Positions 15,988-22,824 of a stretch of DNA of 34,329 bases are shown piece by piece; the stretch's first letter is position 1; every line of letters begins with the position of its first letter. Position numbers and translations under genes: made by a program. Source of the stretch: a bacterium (GTDB taxonomy: Bacteria > Vulcanimicrobiota > Xenobia > Xenobiales > Xenobiaceae); NCBI GenBank assembly GCA_022839105.1, contig JALHDH010000047.1, forward strand, positions 1 through 34,329, given 5' to 3'. Below the pieces are notes generated by a model. That model was not told the origin of the DNA. It searched no databases and worked only from the letters and a program-made list of their open reading frames with translations.

Positions 15988-16391
15988 AGACGAGCCTGCA
16001 GACAGCCGGATTTCCCGGCGAGGCCTCGCGTTGTGAGTCGGGATGCCGCGTGGTGGTGGCCGTCTTCGGCTACGAGAAGATGTGCACGCCGACGCCGGCG
16101 ACGGTCCGGGTCGTGGCCGGGGACCACGAACTGCTGGTGGACGGGGCCTATCGCGCCTCGTTGGTGGGGCGGATCCACGCCCTGCTCGAGGCGCGGGGCC
16201 TGGAGGTCCTGCGCATGGAGCAGAGTTCCCAGCCGGACTGCTTCGCCTTGTTGATCCACGCCCGGACCTCCGCGTGCAGCACGGCCAACATGGTGGCGCT
16301 TCGCCGCGATCTGCAGGCCCAGGGTCAGGAGATGGGGGTCACCATCCGGGTACAGAGGGAAGAGCTCTTCCTCTACATGCACCGGATCTGA
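15984..16391 (+). CDS. ACT-domain protein related to UPF0237
   Basis: This 135-residue protein has a C-terminus (about 115-135: 'MGVTIRVQREELF' and 'MHRI') that closely resembles the end of the UPF0237 ACT-domain family (about 89 residues). The first strand 'VVVAVFGYEK' and the helix 'SLVGRIHALLEARGLEVLRM' also fit. Between them lies an insert of about 20-25 residues (about 34-56, with 'CTPTPATVRVV') that the family normally lacks, and there is a 20-residue N-terminal extension. ACT domains bind small ligands, usually amino acids, to regulate a partner; the ligand here is unknown. The start overlaps the mutS2 stop by four bases, so the two genes are translationally coupled. Confidence 0.72.
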   Translation: MKTSLQTAGFPGEASRCESGCRVVVAVFGYEKMCTPTPATVRVVAGDHELLVDGAYRASLVGRIHALLEARGLEVLRMEQSSQPDCFALLIHARTSACSTANMVALRRDLQAQGQEMGVTIRVQREELFLYMHRI

Positions 16392-16403
16392 GGTCTCGGA
16401 CCC

Positions 16404-16443
16404 GTGGAAGGCGGGGCCCGGCAGGGCCCTTTCCGCCCTCCAC
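16404..16443. terminator. Imperfect hairpin terminator
   Basis: Arms at 16404-16414 and 16433-16443 pair with one mismatch and enclose a GC-rich inner palindrome. The site lies between the converging ACT-domain and kinase-like genes. No T tract is present. Confidence 0.5.
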
Positions 16444-16457
16444 GCAGGCTGGGTCCC

Positions 16458-17117
16458 CTAGACCTTCCTCAGGGCCCGGAAGAGCCTCCAGGCCCAGCGG
16501 GGGAGGGTCTCTTCCGGCGTGGGTCCGCCGCCTCCGAAGAAGCGCCGGCGCAGCTTGGTCAGCGCCAGGAGGTCGTGGCGGGCCAGGGTCCGGAAGAGGG
16601 GGCCAGGCAAGGGCATCAGCAGGGCTCCCGCCAGGTCGATCAGGTAGATCCGGCCCCATTCGGACCAGATCATGTTGGTCTCCCGACCGAAATCCCCATC
16701 GCTGTCATGCCCGAGGTCCAGGTGCAGGACCCCGGCCCGGTGCATGCCTTCGAGGGTCTCGCGCAACTGGAGCAGGGCCTCTGCCGGGAGCTCGCCCGGA
16801 GCCAGTTGCCGGACCTCCCGGCCAGGGATATGCTCCAGGACCAGGACCTCGGGGTGGGGGTGGGCCAGCAGGCGCGGAAATCCCGGGACTCCGGCCAGGC
16901 GCCGGTAGGCCGCCGCCTCCCGGGCGATCAGGAATCGGCCCACGGTCCTGCGATAGAGCGGGGTGCTGTCGAGGAAGTCCTTGCTGACGGCGACGCCTGC
17001 GTCCCTCCATCGGATCAGGCGCAACGTGGCGCCCGGAGGACGGATCGGGCGCAGCAATCGGAGGGTTCCGTCGCGGATCTCCTTGGGGATGGAAGCTTCG
17101 GGCCTGGCCCTGGTCAC
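16458..17117 (-). CDS. Small protein-kinase-fold protein (Kdo/WaaP or RIO-like)
   Basis: The 219-residue protein has a reduced kinase fold. K46 ('VAVSKDF') is a candidate ATP lysine and E68 is a candidate helix-C glutamate. The catalytic loop 'HLDLGHDSDGDFGRETN' has D134 and N148, and a DLA at 161-163 stands in place of DFG. The long catalytic loop between Asp and Asn is unusual. The fold resembles lipopolysaccharide core kinases (Kdo kinase/WaaP) and RIO-type kinases; the substrate is not predictable. The GTG at 17117 is chosen because AGGAGG sits eight bases upstream, after the PilZ stop. It follows the PilZ gene by 50 bases on the same strand. Confidence 0.7.
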   Translation of the reverse strand: MTRARPEASIPKEIRDGTLRLLRPIRPPGATLRLIRWRDAGVAVSKDFLDSTPLYRRTVGRFLIAREAAAYRRLAGVPGFPRLLAHPHPEVLVLEHIPGREVRQLAPGELPAEALLQLRETLEGMHRAGVLHLDLGHDSDGDFGRETNMIWSEWGRIYLIDLAGALLMPLPGPLFRTLARHDLLALTKLRRRFFGGGGPTPEETLPRWAWRLFRALRKV

Positions 17118-17167
17118 CTGGGACGCCTCCTGGGACGAGCAGACCGGGCCCTCCCGGCGGGGTCTGG

Positions 17168-17560
17168 TTATTCGGGTTCTTCGAGGTGGTTGAGGAATTC
17201 CTGGGGGAGCGGATGACCTTGTTGCCGCAGGGCGTCGTGGAGCTCCTGGACATACTTCTCGACCACGACCTGTTCGGCACGGCTCAATCCGACGAAGCAA
17301 GCGCCGTGTTCCCAGGCTCCTTCCAGGTTCAGCCTGGCCCAGGTCACCTCGCACTGGACCCTGAACTCCATCACGTAGTAGTCGAACCAGAAGCGGACCC
17401 GATGTCCCGGGGGCAGACGGCGATCGGTCTCGAAGCGGATTCCCCCTCCCCCGATGTCCAGGATCTCGATCGGGGGGGCTAGAGGATCCTCCTCCGGACG
17501 CACGCCCCCGGGCAGGACGTAGCGCGGGAGCCTCCGCCGTTCTCTGGGCGTGCCGTTCAT
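17168..17560 (-). CDS. PilZ-domain c-di-GMP-binding protein
   Basis: The 130-residue protein has the PilZ signature. The arginine motif is RRRLPR (8-13, RxxxR-like), followed by 'DIGGGGIRFE' (35-44), which matches (D/N)xSxxG except that Ser is Gly. The beta-barrel continues through 'VRFWFDYYVMEFRVQCEVTWARL', written here in parts: VRFWFDYYV then FRVQCEVTW. It should bind c-di-GMP and act as an effector. ATG 17560 is supported by GGAGGTGA seven bases upstream. Its C-terminal helix (95-130) is rich in Gln and Glu. The diguanylate cyclase at 8533-9885 is the only c-di-GMP enzyme in the window. Confidence 0.85.
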   Translation of the reverse strand: MNGTPRERRRLPRYVLPGGVRPEEDPLAPPIEILDIGGGGIRFETDRRLPPGHRVRFWFDYYVMEFRVQCEVTWARLNLEGAWEHGACFVGLSRAEQVVVEKYVQELHDALRQQGHPLPQEFLNHLEEPE

Positions 17561-17659
17561 CCGGTCACCTCCGCTCCAAGATTGCCCCCTGCTTCTCGAT
17601 CGGGGCAAAGCATGCCTTTCGGTCGAAGGCTCCTGGAGCAGGGATTCTGCTCGATTCCT

Positions 17660-17716
17660 CAGGCGGATTCCTGGTGCCGCCTGAAGAGGGAGGCCCTCTC
17701 CTGGAGAGGGCCTCCC
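17660..17716 (-). terminator. Tandem hairpins after the Spy-like operon
   Basis: A 12-base perfect stem (17688-17699 with 17705-17716, loop CCTGG) lies 27 bases after the stop of the Spy-like gene. Next comes a second, 7-base stem (17660-17666 with 17677-17683). They end the minus-strand operon and lie upstream of the PilZ start. The rest of 17561-17742 shows nothing else. Confidence 0.7.
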
Positions 17717-17742
17717 GTCTGAGTCCGGATTTCCGGTTTCCT

Positions 17743-18324
17743 TCAGAAGGCGGGGCCTCGGGGGCCGCCCCGGCGGGGGGAATCCTTCCGGCTGGGGCGC
17801 TCCTGGAAGAACTTCTCGACCTTCTCCTTCTGCTCGGCGGTCAGGATGGGGGCCAGTCGGGCCTTGAGGGCCTGGAAGTCAGCCTGACGCTCGGCCTGGC
17901 CCTTCTCGCGCATCGCCTGGAGTCGGGTCTTCTGCTCGTCGGTCAGGTCCAGCCCGGCCCAACCCGAGCCGCGCGGTCCGCGCCGGTTCTCGGACTTCAT
18001 CTGCTGGAGGCGGGCCAACTGGTCGGCCGTGAGGATGGACTCGAAGGTGCTGCGGTGGGCCTGCCTGCGGGCCTGACCCTTCTCGCGGAACTCCTTCATG
18101 ATGGGCTCGATCTGCTGGACCTGCTGGTCGGAGAGGTTGAGCTTGCCGGCCATCCGCGCCAGGGGGGATCGCTGGCCCTTCTGCGAGCCATCTTCGGCCT
18201 GGCGGCAGCACGGGCGCTTGGAGCCCGGGCCTCGGGAATCGGGCCCCTGGGCCAGGGCCATCCCGGTCGTCGCCAGGCCCAGGGCCAGGGTGGCGCTCAG
18301 CAGGATGCGGGTCAGGTTCTTCAT
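17743..18324 (-). CDS. Spy/CpxP-like LTxxQ periplasmic protein
   Basis: The 193-residue protein has a signal peptide (cleavage likely after ALA26). Its mature part is rich in charged residues and contains four LTxxQ-like motifs: 'LSDQQ', 'LTADQ', 'LTDEQ' and 'LTAEQ'. This is the hallmark of the Spy/CpxP/CnrX-type helical periplasmic family (chaperone, stress inhibitor or metal sensor). A cysteine pair at 40-41 just after the signal region might bind metal. The C-terminus is Arg/Gly/Pro-rich. ATG 18324 is preceded by GAGGAGGT six bases away and overlaps the stop of the sensor kinase by four bases. By analogy with Cpx systems it could repress the kinase in the periplasm. Confidence 0.85.
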   Translation of the reverse strand: MKNLTRILLSATLALGLATTGMALAQGPDSRGPGSKRPCCRQAEDGSQKGQRSPLARMAGKLNLSDQQVQQIEPIMKEFREKGQARRQAHRSTFESILTADQLARLQQMKSENRRGPRGSGWAGLDLTDEQKTRLQAMREKGQAERQADFQALKARLAPILTAEQKEKVEKFFQERPSRKDSPRRGGPRGPAF

Positions 18325-19850
18325 CTTTGGACCTCCTCGGTGTCGTCGGGGTGTGTCTCCATTCTGGGCGAGGTGGCTGAAGAAGCAGGGGCCTGGTCCT
18401 GAAGATTCGCTGAAGGCAGGCGGATGAGGGCCTCCAGGCCGCCCTCCGGGTGGTTGCGGAGATGAGCGCGCCCCTGGTGGGCCTGGAGCACTTCGCGGAC
18501 GATGGCCAGACCCAGGCCGCTTCCGCCCGTGCTGCGCGCGCGGGAGGGGTCCGCCCGGAAGAAGCGCTCGAAGACATGCGGCAGGTCGGCCTCCGGGATT
18601 CCGGGCCCTCGATCGCGAACCAGGACCTCCACCTCGCCTGGGCGCGTCCGGCCCTCGACCCGGACCGGGGCTCCCGGAGGGGAGTGCTTGCGGGCGTTGT
18701 CCAGCAGGTTCTGCAGGACCCGCGCCAGTCCGTCGCGATCCCCACGGACCCACAAAGGCTCTGCGAGCTCCAGCTCGATCGGATGGGCGGGGTCCACCAG
18801 GGAAGCCCCCTCCAGCACCTCCCGCAGGAGTCCGGCCAGGTCGAAGCTCGTCCAGCGCTCGAGCGGATGGGGCGCCTCGGCTCGCGAGAGCGTCAGGAGC
18901 TGGTCGATGAGCCGGCCCATCCGGTCGGTTTCCCTCTGCAGGATGGCCAGGGCCCGGCGCTGTTCCTCCGGGCTGGCCTGTTCGAGAAGCTCGGCCATGC
19001 CCGCGATGGAGGTCAGGGGAGTCTTGAGCTCGTGGGAGGCGTCGGCCACGAAGCGCCTCTGGGCCGCGAAGCTCTCTTCCAGGCGCGAGACCATCTCGTC
19101 GAAGGCCGAGGCCACCGAGGCGATCTCGTTGCGGCCTGGGGACAGGCCGCAGCGGGCCTGGAGATCGCCTTCGGCGACCCGGCGGGCGGTGGCCGCCAGG
19201 TGCTGGAGTGGCCGAGCCAGGAGCCTGCCGATCACCAGGCTGGCGCCCAGACCCAGCGCGAGGGCGCCCAGTCCCGTCCACAGGAGCATCCGCCCCAGCT
19301 CGGTATTGAGTTCCTCGGCGAATCGCCAGGGAGCTCCGAGCTGGAGGAGGGCAGGAGGGTCCCGCGGCGGACCCAGGGGAAGAAGGACCATGAGCATGCG
19401 ACGGCGGGGGCCCTCGGCCAGCCACGCCGTCCCCGCCATGCGACGCCCCATCCGGCCGTGCCGCGAGCGGGTCAGGTGTTCGGGCCCTGGGAGGGGCATC
19501 GCCTGGATGCCGGGTCCCGCCTGGGCCACCGTCCGCCCCTGCGAGTCCAGGATCCTGGCGGTCAGGCCGGCCTCCCCCAGGAGGCGCACCACCTCCTGCG
19601 GCTCGCGCATGGCCAGATCGGAAAGGGCCAGCCGCTGGTCCCGCCCCGCTTCGGTCAGGCCCAGGGCGCTTCGAGCCTGGCCGACGAGTCGCATCTGGGT
19701 CGAGAACCACAGGTAGCGGCCCAGCAACTGGTGCAGGACCAGGATCAGCAGGAGGAGGGTCGCCACCAGGCAGGTGATGTAGCCGGCCGCCACCAGCCAG
19801 GCCAGGGGCAGATCGGGCAGGAGGGGCCGCCGCTCAGGAGCCGAGGGCAT
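18321..19850 (-). CDS. Membrane sensor histidine kinase (Cpx/Cus-like)
   Basis: The 509-residue protein has TM1 (about 17-42), a periplasmic sensor of about 140 residues and TM2 (about 188-212). A HAMP domain (212-265) is followed by HisKA with H273 in 'ASHELKTPL', and a HATPase domain with 'NLLDNARKHS' and 'GGSGLGLA'. It pairs with the regulator upstream (17-base overlap) and the Spy-like protein downstream (4-base overlap), so all three are one operon. The family senses envelope stress or metal ions and phosphorylates its OmpR-type regulator. The stimulus here is inferred only from the Spy-like partner. Confidence 0.93.
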   Translation of the reverse strand: MPSAPERRPLLPDLPLAWLVAAGYITCLVATLLLLILVLHQLLGRYLWFSTQMRLVGQARSALGLTEAGRDQRLALSDLAMREPQEVVRLLGEAGLTARILDSQGRTVAQAGPGIQAMPLPGPEHLTRSRHGRMGRRMAGTAWLAEGPRRRMLMVLLPLGPPRDPPALLQLGAPWRFAEELNTELGRMLLWTGLGALALGLGASLVIGRLLARPLQHLAATARRVAEGDLQARCGLSPGRNEIASVASAFDEMVSRLEESFAAQRRFVADASHELKTPLTSIAGMAELLEQASPEEQRRALAILQRETDRMGRLIDQLLTLSRAEAPHPLERWTSFDLAGLLREVLEGASLVDPAHPIELELAEPLWVRGDRDGLARVLQNLLDNARKHSPPGAPVRVEGRTRPGEVEVLVRDRGPGIPEADLPHVFERFFRADPSRARSTGGSGLGLAIVREVLQAHQGRAHLRNHPEGGLEALIRLPSANLQDQAPASSATSPRMETHPDDTEEVQR

Positions 19851-20514
19851 AGCCCACCCCGCGGACGGTCCGGATCAGGCGGCGATCCGAGTCCCCGAGC
19901 TTGGCCCGCAGGGCGCTGAGATGGACCTCCACCACGTTGGTCCCTCCGGGGTAGTCCCAGCCCCAGACCTGGTTGAGGATCTGTTCGCGCGAGAGGACCT
20001 GGCGGGGATGGCGCAGCAGGTATTCCAGGATCTCGAATTCCTTGACCGTCAGCTCGACGGGCTGACCGGCCCGCGTGACCCGCCGCTCCCGGCGATCCAT
20101 GACGACGTCGTCGAAGGAAAGGCGGCTCCCCGGATCGCTTCCCGCCCGGCGCAGCAAGGCTCGGACCCTGGCCAGGAGTTCCTTGAACTTGAAGGGTTTG
20201 GGCAGGTAATCATCGGCCCCGGTCTCCAGGCCGGTGACCCGATCCTCCAGGTCGTTGCGGGCGGTCAGCATCAGGATGGGGACGCCGTTGGCGGCGCGCA
20301 GGCGCCGACAGACCTCCAGGCCGTCCAGTTCCGGAAGCATCCAGTCCAGGATCACCAGGGCCGGGTTCTCGGAACGGAAGAGCTCCAGGGCCTCGACCCC
20401 GGTGCGGGCGGCGACGACCCGGAACCCCTCCCGCCCCAGCCCCAGGTCCAGCAGCTCCAGGATCGAGTCCTCGTCGTCGACGACAAGGATCGTGGTGGTC
20501 GGCTCCTCCTGCAT
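19834..20514 (-). CDS. OmpR-family response regulator (Cpx/Cus-like)
   Basis: The 226-residue protein has a receiver domain (about 8-120) with D13/D14, phosphoacceptor D57 in 'VILDWMLPELDG' and the lysine in 'LPKPFKF'. A winged-helix output domain (about 130-226) ends 'TVRGVGYALGS'. ATG 20514 is preferred over ATG 20526, because an extended -10 (TGATAGGAT, 20533-20525 on the minus strand) overlaps the upper ATG and would start transcription at about 20518. The gene overlaps the kinase by 17 bases. It likely controls its own operon and envelope-stress targets. Confidence 0.92.
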   Translation of the reverse strand: MQEEPTTTILVVDDEDSILELLDLGLGREGFRVVAARTGVEALELFRSENPALVILDWMLPELDGLEVCRRLRAANGVPILMLTARNDLEDRVTGLETGADDYLPKPFKFKELLARVRALLRRAGSDPGSRLSFDDVVMDRRERRVTRAGQPVELTVKEFEILEYLLRHPRQVLSREQILNQVWGWDYPGGTNVVEVHLSALRAKLGDSDRRLIRTVRGVGYALGS

Positions 20515-20524
20515 GACAGGGACC

Positions 20525-20533
20525 ATCCTATCA
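20525..20533 (-). promoter_or_regulatory. Extended -10 of the Cpx-like operon
   Basis: TGATAGGAT on the minus strand fits TGnTANNNT. The predicted start near 20518 lies 2-5 bases before ATG 20514, so the transcript would be almost leaderless. No clear -35 is seen at 17 bases. Confidence 0.45.
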
Positions 20534-20641
20534 CGAATCCGCGACGGGCGCCCAAGACCTCACCTCGGCCGCTCGCTCTCGCCGTCCGTGCGCCATCCGG
20601 ACGAACCAGGTGACCGGGGGGGCCTGAGGAGCCACGATCCC

Positions 20642-20677
20642 TCCTGGCCCCGCCGGCACGCTTCGGACTGGCCAGGA
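20642..20677. repeat. Inverted repeat in the divergent regulator/SPFH gap
   Basis: The 8-base arms TCCTGGCC and GGCCAGGA are separated by 20 bases, in the 224-base gap between the Cpx-like regulator and the SPFH genes. It could be an operator or a hairpin in the SPFH leader. Nothing else stands out in the gap. Confidence 0.3.
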
Positions 20678-20738
20678 ACCCGGCCCCTCGATCCAGAAAG
20701 CGCCGACCTGGAAAAAGAGGAAGGGAGCACGAAACGCC

Positions 20739-21710
20739 ATGAGCACCCTGGCGGGAATGGTCGTCGGGGTGATGGCCTGGTTTGCGGTCCGCTACCTTCT
20801 CGGGGGGGTCTATACCGTGGGTCCCAACGAGAGAGCGGTCAAGACCGTCTTCGGTCGGGCTGAGCGCCTGGCGGAGAACCTGGCCGTCACCGAGCATCTC
20901 AGTCCGGAGGAACAGGAGCGCTACTCCTGTCCCCGGGTCCGGGTCATTCCGCCCGGTGGCCCCTATTTCCGGATGCCCTGGGAGCGGATCTTCAAGGTCT
21001 CGGTGGCCACCCAGACGGCCAGCATCGGCTTCGACCCCGAGGACCCCGCGGCCAACCAGGGAGGAGAGGTCCTCGAGGCCGTCACCAAGGACCAGTTGAA
21101 TACCGGGATCACCGGCCAGATCCGCTACACCGTCTCGGAGCAGAACCTCTACGCCTACCTCTTCGGCGTCAAGAATCCCGTGGCCCACGTGATGGGGTTC
21201 GTCCACTCGATCCTGCGCGAGCGCCTGGCGAATTTCGAGGCCCCGCCCCGCGAGGCCCAGGATTCTCCCGAGGCCCTGATCCAGAACGTCAGCGGGATCT
21301 CGATCAACGACCTGCGCAAGAACCTTCGGGACATCAACGACCACATGGAGATGGAGTGCGCGCCCTCGGCGGCCCGCTACGGGATCACGCTCAACGCCGC
21401 CCTGATCACCGGGATCGACCCTCCCCAGGAGGTCGAGTCGGCCCTGGCCGCCATCAACACCGCGCACAACCACGTCTCGAGCGACATCAGCCTGGCCCAG
21501 GCCGCGGCCGACCAGAAGATCGTCCAGTCGCGACGGGCGGTCGAGATCGAGACCCTCAAGGCCCAGGCGGAGGTCGAGCCGCTGGTCCAGTTGGCCGCGC
21601 AACTGCGTCACCTGCGTCGGGAGGGCGGATTGGCCGCCTACCTGCGCAATGTCCGGCTGAGCCTGTATGCCAAGGCCCGCCACGTGATCCAGGAGGCCGA
21701 CCGTGGGTAG
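20739..21710 (+). CDS. SPFH/Band 7 domain membrane protein, first of a pair
   Basis: The 323-residue protein has an N-terminal membrane helix (about 5-22), then a SPFH domain beginning 'VGPNERAVKTVFGR' with the 'GGPYFRMPWERIFKV' stretch, and a coiled C-terminal region rich in Ala, Gln and Glu ('LAQAAADQKIVQSRRAVEIETLKAQAEVE', here split as AQAAADQKIV and AVEIETLKAQ). SPFH proteins form large membrane-ring scaffolds, for example HflK/HflC around FtsH. No FtsH or NfeD gene is adjacent. A GGAAGGGAG ribosome binding site precedes ATG 20739. The gene overlaps the second SPFH gene by eight bases. Confidence 0.85.
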   Translation: MSTLAGMVVGVMAWFAVRYLLGGVYTVGPNERAVKTVFGRAERLAENLAVTEHLSPEEQERYSCPRVRVIPPGGPYFRMPWERIFKVSVATQTASIGFDPEDPAANQGGEVLEAVTKDQLNTGITGQIRYTVSEQNLYAYLFGVKNPVAHVMGFVHSILRERLANFEAPPREAQDSPEALIQNVSGISINDLRKNLRDINDHMEMECAPSAARYGITLNAALITGIDPPQEVESALAAINTAHNHVSSDISLAQAAADQKIVQSRRAVEIETLKAQAEVEPLVQLAAQLRHLRREGGLAAYLRNVRLSLYAKARHVIQEADRG

Positions 21711-22683
21711 TTTCTTCTTCAGCGCCTTCCTGACGTTCTTCGCCTGCTTCGTGATCGTCCCATTGCTGCTCTTCGCATTCACGCGCCTGGTCCCCATGGT
21801 CGTCGTGCACGAGAGGCAGTGCCTGGTCTTCGAACTCTTCGGCAAGGTCATCGGCAAGCTGGATGAGCCCGGGCTGCACTTCCTGCCCCTGCGCCTGGGG
21901 ATCCCCAATGCCTGGCTGGTGGGATTGCTGGGCCGCTGCCATGTGGTGGACATGCGGCTGGACCAGCAGTACCTGCGCAGCCTGCCGGTGAACTCCGAGG
22001 AGGGGGCCCCGATGGGGATCGGCGTCTGGTATGAGATGTACATCAGCGATCCCGAGGCCTTCCTCTTCCGGAACACCGACCCGCGAGGGTCATTGGACTC
22101 CAACGTCCGCAACGCCACCGTGCGCTGCCTTTCCAACCTGCACCTGGCCGACATGATGGAGAATCGCCATCAGATGAGCCGGACGGTGCGCGCCGAGGTC
22201 TCGGCCCACTCCAGCGAATGGGGCTATCGGCTCGGCTCGGTCTATATCCGCAAGGTCCACTTCCGCGACCGGACCATGATGCGGCAGATCGAGGAGAAGG
22301 TGGTCAATCGCCTGCGCCAGGTGACCGGCGCCATCACCCAGGACGGCGCCAACCAGGTCAGCCTGATCCGGGGCAGCGCTGATCGTCAGGCCGCCGTCGA
22401 GTTCGCCCGGGCGGCAGCCATCCGTCCCCAGGTGGTCGGGGAGGCCCTGCGGGAGATCTCCCAGGACCCCGAGGTCGCCCAGGCCCTCTTCGAGGTCCTG
22501 GAGACCGAGCGGATCCTGGAGGGGCAAGGCGCGCTGACCCTGATCCCGCCGGGGACCCGCCAGGATCTCATGGTGGCCCTGGCGGCCGGCGCGCCTCCGC
22601 CCTCGGGCCAGGCGACCCAGGGGACCAGGCCGGGCCCCCCCCCGGCAGGCCCTCGAGGCGGGGCCGGCGCCACCCGGGATTGA
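21703..22683 (+). CDS. SPFH/Band 7 domain membrane protein, second of a pair
   Basis: The 326-residue protein has an N-terminal membrane helix (about 6-28), then a SPFH domain starting 'VVHERQCLVFELFGK' with 'DEPGLHFLPLRLG', and a coiled region up to about 285. A Gly/Pro-rich tail of about 35 residues follows. The GTG start at 21703 has AGGAGG six bases upstream. The overlap with the first SPFH gene suggests a hetero-oligomer like HflK/HflC, although sequence similarity to those named proteins is only at the domain level. Confidence 0.83.
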   Translation: MGSFFFSAFLTFFACFVIVPLLLFAFTRLVPMVVVHERQCLVFELFGKVIGKLDEPGLHFLPLRLGIPNAWLVGLLGRCHVVDMRLDQQYLRSLPVNSEEGAPMGIGVWYEMYISDPEAFLFRNTDPRGSLDSNVRNATVRCLSNLHLADMMENRHQMSRTVRAEVSAHSSEWGYRLGSVYIRKVHFRDRTMMRQIEEKVVNRLRQVTGAITQDGANQVSLIRGSADRQAAVEFARAAAIRPQVVGEALREISQDPEVAQALFEVLETERILEGQGALTLIPPGTRQDLMVALAAGAPPPSGQATQGTRPGPPPAGPRGGAGATRD

Positions 22684-22779
22684 GGGTCGGAGTCCACGGG
22701 CCTCAGGGCCCGGAAGATGATCCAGCGCAGTGCAGCCCCGGGCGGCTCGGACTAGGGTCGGGGTGTTTGGGGTGGCGCA

Positions 22780-22805
22780 GGTCCCGGCCTTCCAAGGCCG
22801 GGACC
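22780..22805 (+). terminator. Strong hairpin 19 bases upstream of nfnA
   Basis: The arms GGTCCCGGCCTT (22780-22791) and AAGGCCGGGACC (22794-22805) are a perfect 12-base inverted repeat. It could end the SPFH transcript or be a leader structure controlling nfnA. No T tract is present, so its role is uncertain. The remainder of 22684-22824 shows no gene. Confidence 0.5.
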
Positions 22806-22824
22806 ATCCGATTTGGAGGAGAGC

